A stretch of 13,635 nucleotides of DNA from an uncultured Collinsella sp. (GTDB lineage Bacteria > Actinomycetota > Coriobacteriia > Coriobacteriales > Coriobacteriaceae): assembly GCA_938036665.1 (NCBI GenBank), contig CALHWR010000155.1, positions 1-13,635 of the forward strand, read 5' to 3'. Numbering within the stretch: position 1 is the first letter of the stretch; each line of letters begins with the position of its first letter. Under the pieces are notes generated by a model. It had not been told where the DNA came from and ran no database searches. It saw only the letters and a program-made list of their open reading frames with translations. Positions 1-6,482 of this stretch are shown here, piece after piece. The translations under genes and the position numbers were made by a program.

Positions 1-874
1 GGTCGAGCGCTTCCATGACAAGCTCGATCAAAATCTCGGCGCCCTTGGTGTTGACCTGGAAAAAAGACGGGGCAGACAAGCGCATCTGACCCTCGGCGAT
101 ATTCTCGGTCCATGAGCCCTCTCCGGCGAGCATTTCGACCTTGGAGACACGGCGGGCCTTCTTTTCGCCCTTGCTCATCACGCGCACGATGCTCGTGGGA
201 TGAGCGGCGTCCGCCAGCACGCGGGAGACCTGCGAGCGCGGAAAAGAGCCTGTGGGCGTCCAGAGTGCGACCTCGAGTGCCTTGGTACGGCGCGATGCAC
301 GAATGCCCACGCGTTCGAGTCCCAAGTCATGGCTGCCGCTTAGATAGTTGAGTGCGCCGACGACCGATTTGAGCGCCTTCGGGAAGCGCTTATCGAACAG
401 CGGGCACGCATCGACGGTCACGATTTTGCTGGGGTCGACACCGTGCATGCCAAGGCGCACGCGACCGTTGACGACGGTCGGTTCGAGCTCGATTTTATTG
501 CGGTAGCCCCAGTCGTCCTTGGTGTGGCAGATGGGCTGTACCAACTCATCGACCTGCTCAGGAGCGAACTTGCCGATGCGCTCGAGCGTGGAGCGCAGGT
601 TTTGCTCCTTGGCGGCGAGCTGTGCCGTGCGTGAGAGATTGCCCCACGAACAACCGCCGCAGATGCCAACGAAGGGGCAGGGGGGCTGAATGCGATCGGG
701 GCTCGGCTCCAGAATCTCGGTCGTGCGGGCGCGCATGAACGACTTGCCGTCCTGTACGACCTCGGCCTCGACGGTGTCGCCTGCCACGGCGCCCTGCACA
801 AAGACGGCCTTGCCGTTGTCGGCGTGCGCCAGCCCGTCGGCGCCGTAGGTCATCGATTCTATATTGAGCTTCAT
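1..874 (-). CDS. 23S rRNA (uracil-5-)-methyltransferase, RlmD/RumA type (3' end cut off by the window edge)
   Basis: Incomplete gene: 291 codons are present and the reading frame runs off base 1 without a stop. Residues 1-58 look like a TRAM RNA-binding domain (start MKLNIESMTYGADGLAHAD, then VFVQGAVAGDTVEAEV). Four cysteines fit the [4Fe-4S] site of the RumA/RlmD family: C66, C72 and C75 in CPFVGICGGC, and C157 in DACPLF. The family motif WGYRNKIE (122-129) and an SFFQVN motif near the cut end are also visible. Known members transfer methyl from S-adenosylmethionine to C5 of a uridine in 23S rRNA. The SAM motifs and catalytic cysteine would lie beyond the window, so RlmD cannot be told from RlmCD or another paralogue. 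The ATG at 874 is chosen because the TRAM domain begins there; GGCAGGGA just upstream is a plausible ribosome site. Only about 47 bases separate it from the ppk terminator, with no convincing promoter, so read-through from ppk may feed it. Confidence 0.85.
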   Translation of the reverse strand, partial: MKLNIESMTYGADGLAHADNGKAVFVQGAVAGDTVEAEVVQDGKSFMRARTTEILEPSPDRIQPPCPFVGICGGCSWGNLSRTAQLAAKEQNLRSTLERIGKFAPEQVDELVQPICHTKDDWGYRNKIELEPTVVNGRVRLGMHGVDPSKIVTVDACPLFDKRFPKALKSVVGALNYLSGSHDLGLERVGIRASRRTKALEVALWTPTGSFPRSQVSRVLADAAHPTSIVRVMSKGEKKARRVSKVEMLAGEGSWTENIAEGQMRLSAPSFFQVNTKGAEILIELVMEALD

Positions 875-920
875 ATCCCTGCCTGTCATTCGCGTTGTTA
901 TTCGCACCATGGTAGCAGGG

Positions 921-964
921 AAAAGCGCCCCGCATCCGAGGCTTTCCTCAAATGCGGGGCGCTT
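921..964 (-). terminator. Rho-independent terminator of ppk
   Basis: A perfect 13-bp stem pairs AAGCGCCCCGCAT (923-935) with ATGCGGGGCGCTT (952-964) around a 16-base loop. Read on the minus strand, the stem is followed by TTTT (924-921). It begins 24 bases after the ppk stop codon. On the plus strand there is no T-run after it, so it should act on minus-strand transcripts. Confidence 0.85.
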
Positions 965-987
965 CTACAAACTGCTTCTACAAACGA

Positions 988-3435
988 CTATTTCGTCTTA
1001 CCGGTAATGAGCGTCTTAAGACCCAGGCCGATCAGGCCCAAGCCCATGCGCACGCGGCCGGGGCGATGGCGCTCGATGGCCTTGGTCTTGCCGACGGGTT
1101 TCTCGCGGCGGGCGCTTGCATGGGGCGCGGACTTGACGGTCTGCGGCTGAGGCTGGGGCTGGGGCGTAGGCTCGGGTTCGGATTCCAGGTCGGGTTCAAT
1201 GACGGTTGCCTGGACCGCCTGGACCTTGGGAACGTCCGCCTGGGGCTTGGGCTTGGGGCCCAGAACAGGTGCGGATTCCGGTTTTGCTTTGGCGACGGGC
1301 TCCGAAGCCACGGCTGCGGACTCGGCGTTGCGATAAGCGCGCTCCAACAGGAACTCCTGCGAGTTAAAGGGCTTCTCACCCTCTTTTCGCTCTACGGGAA
1401 CCCAGGTGCCGTCGCTCGTCAGGCTACGTGCCTTCACGTTGTCGCGCAGCTGCACGCCCATGTACTCGTGCACCAGCGCGCGACAGGTGGGGTCGAGCAC
1501 GGGGAAGGCGATCTCCACGCGGTGCTCGGTGTTGCGCGTCATCATGTCGGCCGAGCTCAGGTAGATCATGTCCGAGTCCACGCCAAAGGCGTAAACGCGC
1601 GCATGCTCCAAAAAGCGTCCGACGATAGAACGGACATGCACGTTTTCGGTCTTGCCAGGAACGCCCGGCTTGAGGCACGAGATGCCGCGGATGATCATGT
1701 CCACGCGCACGCCGGCACACGATGCCTCGGAGATCTTGTCGATGACCTCGCGGTCGGTCAGCGAGTTGAGCTTAAAGAACACGCGGGCGGGCTCGCCGGC
1801 GAGCGCACGTTGTATCTCGCGGTCCAGACCGCGCATGATGAGCGGCTTAAGGCCGACGGGCGCCACGCCCAAAAAGCGGTAGTCGCCGCGCAGGTTGCCC
1901 AGCGACAGGTTGCGGAAGAACAGGTTGGCGTCCTCGCCGATGCCGGGATGGGCGGTCATGAGCATAAAGTCGCTGTAGAGCTTGGCCGTCTTCTCGTTAA
2001 AGTTGCCGGTGCCCAGCAGCGTTAGACGCGTTAGCGCCATGCCTTCGCGATAGGTGAGCTGGCAGATCTTGGAGTGGCACTTAAAGCCCTCAGAGCCGTA
2101 GATGACGGTGCAGCCGGCCTCTTCCAGGCGCTCGGCCCACTCGATGTTGTTCTGCTCGTCAAAGCGCGCGCGGAGCTCCATGAGCACAGTGACCTCTTTG
2201 CCGTTCTCGGCGGCATCGATCAGTGACTCGCACAGGCGGCTCTGCTTGGCCACGCGGTAGAGCGTGATGCGCAGTGAGATGCACTCGGGGTCGTAGGCGG
2301 CCTCGTGCACCAGATCCAGGAAGGGGTTCATGGCCTCATAGGGATAAAAGAGCAGCTTGTCGTGCTGAAGTACCTGCTCGCGGATGGAGCGGGTCATATC
2401 GATGGTGGGGTTGGGCTGCGGCTTAAACGGCGTAAAGAGCAGCTCGTTGCGCAGGTGCTCGGGAATCTTGCCCTCAATGCCAAAGACGTAGCCTAGGTCG
2501 AGCGGGATATCGCAGGTAAAGACAGAGCGGCGCGAAAGCTCGAGCGCCTTGCGGATGGTCTTGAGCGTCGCCTTCTCGAGCGACCCCGAGACCGCGAGCA
2601 CCACCGGCTGCAGGCGCAAGCGTTTCTTGAGGATGCGCTTCATGTGCTGACGGTAATCCTCTTCCTCCTCGACGCCCTCGCCGTCCGGGTCGATGTCGGC
2701 GTTGCGGGTGACGCGGATGAGCGCGCGGTCGAGCGGCTTATAGGAGCCAAAGCAGCTGTCCAGGCAGGCGAGGATGACGTCCTCGAGCAAGATGTAGGAG
2801 TAGGTGCCGGTGGGCGAGGGGATCTCGACCACGCGGTTCATCGAGGTGGGAATCTCGATAAGGCCCAGCAGACTCTCCTCGTCGGTGACGCCGTCCAGGC
2901 CGCAGGCCAGGTAGAGTGCGCCGTTGCGCAGGTTGGGGAAGGGGTGGCGCGGGTCAATCACCAGCGGTGAGATGACCGGCGACACGTAGGCCTGGAAGTA
3001 ACGGGTTACAAAGGTGCGCTCCTCGGGCGTAAGCGAATCGATGCGGGCGCGGTGAACGCCCAGGGTGTCGAGCTTGCCCTCGATGCTCTTAAAGATGGAC
3101 TCCCATCGGGTAAGGAGCCCGGGCATTTCGGCCATGACAGCATCGACCTGTTCGGAGGCGGTCATATTGCCCTTGTTGTCGACAGGCTGTTTTTTGAGCT
3201 CTGCCAGATCGGACAGGCCGCCCACGCGCACCATGAGAAACTCATCGAGGTTAGACTCGAAAATCGACACGAACTTTAGCCGCTCGAACAGCGGAACGGT
3301 CTCGTCGAAGGCTTCGTCAAGCACACGGTTGTCAAAGCGCAGCCAGCTGAGCTCTCGGTTCTGCGTGTACGAGAAGTCGCGCGGCGGCTTGCGCAGCTTT
3401 GCAGCGGCTTGCTTTTTTTCGATTTTGCTCGGCAT
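988..3435 (-). CDS. ppk1: Polyphosphate kinase 1 (PPK1) with a proline-rich C-terminal tail
   Basis: Builds inorganic polyphosphate reversibly from ATP via a phosphohistidine. With the start at 3435 the protein has 815 residues, against about 690-730 for typical PPK1. It shows the N-terminal block NRELSWLRFDNRVLDEA (26-42), the phospholipase-D-like catalytic half with RFDEQNNIEWAERLEEAG, the likely phosphorylated histidine H454 in EGFKCHSKICQLTYR, and GTGNFNEKTAKLYSDF. The second conserved histidine H611 lies in SIVGRFLEHARV, followed by LSSADMMTRNTEHRVE. The catalytic core ends near residue 697. The last ~110 residues are low-complexity (Pro, Glu, Lys, Ala, with a PQPQPQPQ run) and end in a basic, glycine/leucine-rich segment (GRVRMGLGLIGLGLKTLITG). 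Start choice is uncertain: ATG 3435 has GGACAG six bases upstream; ATG 3441 and a GTG at 3480 are in frame, but the GTG has no ribosome site. The gene is divergent from arcA and ends in its own terminator. Confidence 0.95.
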   Translation of the reverse strand: MPSKIEKKQAAAKLRKPPRDFSYTQNRELSWLRFDNRVLDEAFDETVPLFERLKFVSIFESNLDEFLMVRVGGLSDLAELKKQPVDNKGNMTASEQVDAVMAEMPGLLTRWESIFKSIEGKLDTLGVHRARIDSLTPEERTFVTRYFQAYVSPVISPLVIDPRHPFPNLRNGALYLACGLDGVTDEESLLGLIEIPTSMNRVVEIPSPTGTYSYILLEDVILACLDSCFGSYKPLDRALIRVTRNADIDPDGEGVEEEEDYRQHMKRILKKRLRLQPVVLAVSGSLEKATLKTIRKALELSRRSVFTCDIPLDLGYVFGIEGKIPEHLRNELLFTPFKPQPNPTIDMTRSIREQVLQHDKLLFYPYEAMNPFLDLVHEAAYDPECISLRITLYRVAKQSRLCESLIDAAENGKEVTVLMELRARFDEQNNIEWAERLEEAGCTVIYGSEGFKCHSKICQLTYREGMALTRLTLLGTGNFNEKTAKLYSDFMLMTAHPGIGEDANLFFRNLSLGNLRGDYRFLGVAPVGLKPLIMRGLDREIQRALAGEPARVFFKLNSLTDREVIDKISEASCAGVRVDMIIRGISCLKPGVPGKTENVHVRSIVGRFLEHARVYAFGVDSDMIYLSSADMMTRNTEHRVEIAFPVLDPTCRALVHEYMGVQLRDNVKARSLTSDGTWVPVERKEGEKPFNSQEFLLERAYRNAESAAVASEPVAKAKPESAPVLGPKPKPQADVPKVQAVQATVIEPDLESEPEPTPQPQPQPQTVKSAPHASARREKPVGKTKAIERHRPGRVRMGLGLIGLGLKTLITGKTK

Positions 3436-3452
3436 ATGCATCTGTCCGTTCA

Positions 3453-3467
3453 GTCCCCGTGGGGGAC
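3453..3467 (-). promoter_or_regulatory. Short GC hairpin in the ppk leader
   Basis: GTCCCC (3453-3458) pairs with GGGGAC (3462-3467) around a three-base loop, 12-18 bases upstream of the likely ppk ATG codons. If translation starts at 3435 or 3441 this hairpin lies in the 5' untranslated leader next to a weak ribosome site and could affect initiation. If the GTG at 3480 is used it would be inside the coding region. Function is inferred only from position. Confidence 0.35.
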
Positions 3468-3480
3468 GGTTGCCTAACAC

Positions 3481-3992
3481 TATTCACTATTGTCTCAATT
3501 TAGTCGACCTATGGCACGGACGTATCGCGTGAACGGTATCTTTACCTACTTCTTACGCTGACAAGCCATAGAGCTGACGCCCTTCGCGTTGTGAAAAACG
3601 GTCTATATCCTCACTCAACTGGTGAGTATGTGTGAATAAGAATGATAGGTAGCTGAATATCATCGAATACAGACAGAAACACGAACAAGCGTCATTTATA
3701 TACATAAAACCGTTTTAGATATGCAATTCTTAATCGAAAGATTGGAGTTGTAATTGCGAATGATTTTTAAGAAAAAAGAGCATTTACCTTAGAAAAGCTA
3801 CTTTAGAACGCCGAAGTGCATTATGGGGGAATCATATTCGATATACCGTTCATCGAACTTTGTTGACCGTTCGGGGGCGAGGTGGAATTGCGGTTGGAAT
3901 TTGGATATAACTAGAGCTGTCAGCAAGCAGCATCCGTTACGGAAGGGTGCTGAGAGATTCGGCCGAAAGGCCCGAAAGAAAGGTAGGAGGCC
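3481..3992. promoter_or_regulatory. Divergent ppk/arcA intergenic region with five ACCGTT boxes
   Basis: About 510 bases without a convincing gene, clearly more AT-rich than the flanks, especially 3600-3800. The hexamer AACGGT occurs at 3532-3537 and 3597-3602, and its complement ACCGTT at 3709-3714, 3845-3850 and 3866-3871. Two copies lie in a 10-base inverted pair: TGAACGGTAT (3530-3539) and ATACCGTTCA (3843-3852). The last two boxes are 21 bp apart, start to start. TGAAT half-sites resembling parts of an arginine-repressor box occur at 3633-3637 and 3654-3658, and GAAT-CAT-ATTC lies near 3829-3839; none is a full ARG box. A weak -10-like TATAAC is at 3906-3911 without a good -35. Promoters for either gene could not be placed with confidence. 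Confidence 0.5.
3928..3976 (+). promoter_or_regulatory. Two hairpins in the arcA mRNA leader
   Basis: CAGCATCC (3928-3935) pairs with GGGTGCTG (3945-3952), 8 bp with one G-U pair and a nine-base loop. Next comes TTCGGCC (3958-3964), GAAA, then GGCCCGAA (3969-3976), a 7-bp stem with one bulged C and a GNRA tetraloop. Both lie directly before the strong ribosome site AGGAGG (3985-3990), which is only two bases from the arcA ATG. No T-run follows, so this is not a terminator. It does not match riboswitch classes I could recall (TPP, SAM, glycine, glutamine and guanidine-II considered). An mRNA stabiliser or translation control element is possible. Confidence 0.45.
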
Positions 3993-5234
3993 ATGACGAA
4001 AGGTCTGCACGTGCCTTCCGAGATCGGCAAGCTCAGGAAGGTCTGCCTGCACCGTCCCGGCGACGAGCTCCTCAACCTGCCGCCCGACGAGCTCGAGCGA
4101 CTCCTGTTCGACGACGTCCCGTTCCTGGAGGTCGCGCAGCAGGAGCACGACACCTTCGCCCAGATCCTGAGGGACCAGGGCGTGGAGGTGCTCTACCTGG
4201 AGAACCTCGTCGCCGAGGTGTTCGACCAGGTCCCCGGCGCCCGCGCCGAGTTCACCGACCAGTACATCGCCGAGGCAGGCATCCGCGGCCAGCAGATGCC
4301 GCAGATCGTCCGCGAGAAGCTGGACTCCATCGAGGACAACCTCGAGTTCGTCAAGAAGACCATGGCCGGCATGACCAAGGCCGAGATCGACATGCCCCTC
4401 ACGGCGTCCACGACCCTCGACTCCCTGGTCAACTCCGAGTCCGAGTCCGACCTGATCATCGACCCGATGCCCAACCTCTACTTCACCCGCGACCCGTTCG
4501 CGGTCGTCGGCGAGGGCGTCAACCTCAACCGCATGTACTCGGTCACCCGCAACCGCGAGACCCTGTACGGCAAGTACGTCTTCAAGTACCACCCCGACTA
4601 CAAGGACGTCTCCCTGTACTTCCGCCGCGACTGCCAGTTCCACACCGAGGGCGGCGACGTGCTGAACATCAACGAGAAGACCCTCGCCGTCGGCATCTCC
4701 CAGCGCACCCAGGCAGCCGCCATCGACGTCATGGCGCAGAACATCTTCTGGAACTCCGACTCCAAGGTCGAGCGCATCCTGGCCTTCGACATCCCGGTCT
4801 CGCGCGCCTTCATGCACCTCGACACGGTCTTCACCCAGATCGACGTCGATAAGTTCACGATCCACCCCGCCATCATGGGCACCCTGCGCGTCTACGAGCT
4901 GACCGCCGGCAAGAACCCGGGCGACGTGAACATCCGCCTGATCGAGGACACCCTCGAGCACGTCCTGGAGGACGCCACCGGCGTCGACCAGGTCAAGCTG
5001 ATCCCCTGCGGCGGCGGCGACCCGATCGCGGCCTCCCGCGAGCAGTGGAACGACGGCTCCAACACCCTGTGCGTCGAGCCCGGCAAGATCTGCGTCTACG
5101 CCCGCAACACCGTCACCAACGACGTGCTGTACAAGGAGGGCCTGGACCTTCTCGTCGTGCCCTCCGCCGAGCTCTCCCGCGGCCGTGGCGGCCCGCGCTG
5201 CATGAGCATGCCCTTCTGGCGCGAGGACCTCTAA
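3993..5234 (+). CDS. arcA: Arginine deiminase
   Basis: Hydrolyses L-arginine to L-citrulline and ammonia, the first step of the cytosolic arginine deiminase (ADI) pathway. At 413 residues it has the normal family length. The start VPSEIGKLRKVCLHRPGDEL (7-26) is the family signature. Catalytic and binding residues can be placed: FTRDP with D167, FHTEGGD with E219, HLDTVF with H275 and D277, and the nucleophile C403 in RGRGGPRCMSMP near the C-terminus. The ATG at 3993 follows AGGAGG by two bases, a tight but strong ribosome site. It heads the arcA-arcB-arcD cluster. Codon use is strikingly restricted to C- and G-ending codons, more so than in ppk, which suggests high expression. That bias also creates a very long antisense open frame, which is not a gene. 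Confidence 0.98.
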   Translation: MTKGLHVPSEIGKLRKVCLHRPGDELLNLPPDELERLLFDDVPFLEVAQQEHDTFAQILRDQGVEVLYLENLVAEVFDQVPGARAEFTDQYIAEAGIRGQQMPQIVREKLDSIEDNLEFVKKTMAGMTKAEIDMPLTASTTLDSLVNSESESDLIIDPMPNLYFTRDPFAVVGEGVNLNRMYSVTRNRETLYGKYVFKYHPDYKDVSLYFRRDCQFHTEGGDVLNINEKTLAVGISQRTQAAAIDVMAQNIFWNSDSKVERILAFDIPVSRAFMHLDTVFTQIDVDKFTIHPAIMGTLRVYELTAGKNPGDVNIRLIEDTLEHVLEDATGVDQVKLIPCGGGDPIAASREQWNDGSNTLCVEPGKICVYARNTVTNDVLYKEGLDLLVVPSAELSRGRGGPRCMSMPFWREDL

Positions 5235-5246
5235 GTCTTTCCGTTT

Positions 5247-5294
5247 CCGGTGCGGTCTCCCTACAACCGCACCGGTTTCGCCCGTCAAACGGGC
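5247..5294 (+). promoter_or_regulatory. Tandem hairpins between arcA and arcB
   Basis: CCGGTGCGGT (5247-5256) pairs perfectly with ACCGCACCGG (5266-5275) around nine bases, followed by only TTT. Then GCCCGT (5280-5285) pairs with ACGGGC (5289-5294) around three bases. The first could be a weak, leaky terminator; both could protect the arcA mRNA 3' end or set the arcA:arcB ratio. The arcA-arcB spacer is 105 bases and no clear promoter was seen in it. Confidence 0.55.
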
Positions 5295-5339
5295 ACCACT
5301 AGTATTTGCGTAATTCATTTCTTCGAAAGGATTCGAACC

Positions 5340-6335
5340 ATGGGTGTTAACCTCTCCGGCCGTAGCTTCCTCAAGCTCCTCGACCTCACCACCGAGGAGA
5401 TCGAGTACCTGCTCAAGCTCTCCAAGAACTTCAAGGACATGAAGCGCGCTGGCGTTCCGCACCGCTATCTCGAGGGCAAGAACATCGTCCTGCTCTTCCA
5501 GAAGACTTCCACCCGTACCCGCTGCGCCTTCGAGGTCGGCGGCATGGATTTGGGCATGGGCGTCACCTACCTCGATCCGGGTTCGTCGCAGATGGGCAAG
5601 AAGGAGTCCATCGAGGACACCGCCCGCGTTCTCGGCCGCATGTATGACGGCATCGAGTTCCGTGGCTTTGCCCAGGACGACGTCGAGGAGCTTGCCGCTA
5701 AGTCCGGCGTGCCCGTCTGGAACGGTCTGACCACCGAGTGGCACCCCACTCAGATGCTCGCCGACATCCTGACCGTCCAGGAGAACTTCAACTACGACAT
5801 CAAGGGCAAGACCCTCGTCTTCATGGGCGACTGCAAGAACAACGTCGCTCGCTCCCTCATGGTCGTCTGCTCCAAGCTCGGCATGAACTTCGTGGCCTGC
5901 GGCCCCGAGGAGTGCATGCCCGCTGACGACGTCATCGAGGCCTGCAAGCCCATCGCTGAGGCCAACGGCTGCACCATCAAGCTGACCACCGACGTCAAGG
6001 ACGGCGTCACCGGTGCCGACGTTATCTACACCGACGTGTGGGTCTCCATGGGCGAGCCTGACGAGGTCTGGGCCGAGCGCATCGCTCAGCTCACCCCGTA
6101 TCGTGTCACCTCCGAGGTCATGGCTATGGCCAACCCGGGTGCCATCTTCCTGCACTGCCTGCCCAGCTTCCACGACACCAACACCACCATTGGCGCCGAG
6201 AAGTGCGAGCAGTTCGGCATCACCGAGCAGGAGGTCACCGACGAGGTCTTCGAGAGCCCCGCTTCCAAGGTCTTCGACGAGGCCGAGAACCGCATGCACA
6301 CCATCAAGGCTGTCATGTACGCCACGCTCAAGTAA
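5340..6335 (+). CDS. arcB: Ornithine carbamoyltransferase (catabolic type)
   Basis: In the ADI pathway it splits citrulline with phosphate into ornithine and carbamoyl phosphate. The 331-residue length is normal. The carbamoyl-phosphate site is KTSTRTR (55-61) with FRGF (108-111) and HPTQ (135-138); the ornithine side shows DVWVSMGE (232-239) and HCLP (272-275). The N-terminus [19 protein letters not shown] is typical of the OTC family. The ATG at 5340 is chosen over the upstream extension of the open frame because GAAAGGA (5325-5331) lies eight bases before it and the family alignment starts there. A catabolic rather than biosynthetic role is inferred from its place between arcA and the arcD-like gene, since the two roles share motifs. 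A strong terminator follows. Confidence 0.96.
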   Translation: MGVNLSGRSFLKLLDLTTEEIEYLLKLSKNFKDMKRAGVPHRYLEGKNIVLLFQKTSTRTRCAFEVGGMDLGMGVTYLDPGSSQMGKKESIEDTARVLGRMYDGIEFRGFAQDDVEELAAKSGVPVWNGLTTEWHPTQMLADILTVQENFNYDIKGKTLVFMGDCKNNVARSLMVVCSKLGMNFVACGPEECMPADDVIEACKPIAEANGCTIKLTTDVKDGVTGADVIYTDVWVSMGEPDEVWAERIAQLTPYRVTSEVMAMANPGAIFLHCLPSFHDTNTTIGAEKCEQFGITEQEVTDEVFESPASKVFDEAENRMHTIKAVMYATLK

Positions 6336-6350
6336 GAGCATCTAGCATCT

Positions 6351-6387
6351 CGCTCGGGGTGCATTCCTGCGCACCCCGAGCGCTTTT
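6351..6387 (+). terminator. Rho-independent terminator after arcB
   Basis: CGCTCGGGGTGC (6351-6362) pairs perfectly with GCACCCCGAGCG (6371-6382) around an eight-base loop, followed by CTTTT (6383-6387). It lies 15 bases after the arcB stop and should end or strongly reduce transcription before the arcD-like gene. Confidence 0.88.
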
Positions 6388-6398
6388 GTCTGGTAAAA

Positions 6399-6449
6399 AT
6401 CTCGCACCGAGCGACATGCACGGCACGGAAGAGCCGCTTCGGGCGAGAT
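6399..6449 (+). promoter_or_regulatory. Leader hairpin upstream of the arcD-like gene
   Basis: ATCTCGC (6399-6405) and CCGA (6407-6410) pair with TCGG (6439-6442) and GCGAGAT (6443-6449), giving 11 bp with one bulged A. A smaller CGGC/GCCG pairing (6421-6424 with 6433-6436) is possible inside. The hairpin starts about a dozen bases after the arcB terminator and ends 16 bases before the GGGGGG ribosome site (6468-6473). No convincing -35/-10 pair was found between the terminator and the gene. It may be a 5' end or processing structure, or control ribosome access. Confidence 0.45.
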
Positions 6450-6482
6450 CAGTAAATGATTTATGAAGGGGGGATGAGAACT

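Noticed and set aside
952..2025. A 357-codon plus-strand open frame opposite ppk
   Set aside because: It lies inside the ppk coding region, starts in the terminator, and its product is low-complexity (LGLGLGRRLG..., AHVLVHQ...) with no recognised domain.
3921..3980. A riboswitch in the arcA leader (GGGTGCTGAGAG recalls part of the TPP element; an ACGG loop recalls guanidine-II)
   Set aside because: The other conserved TPP segments are missing, and guanidine-II needs two ACGR-loop hairpins whereas only one loop contains ACGG. Kept only as unnamed leader hairpins.
3798..6341. An 847-codon open frame on the minus strand, antisense to arcA and arcB
   Set aside because: It spans two certain genes and the promoter region, and its protein is repetitive Val/Leu/Gly/Asp text with no domain. 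It results from the strong C/G-ending codon bias of arcA and arcB, which removes stops in that antisense frame.
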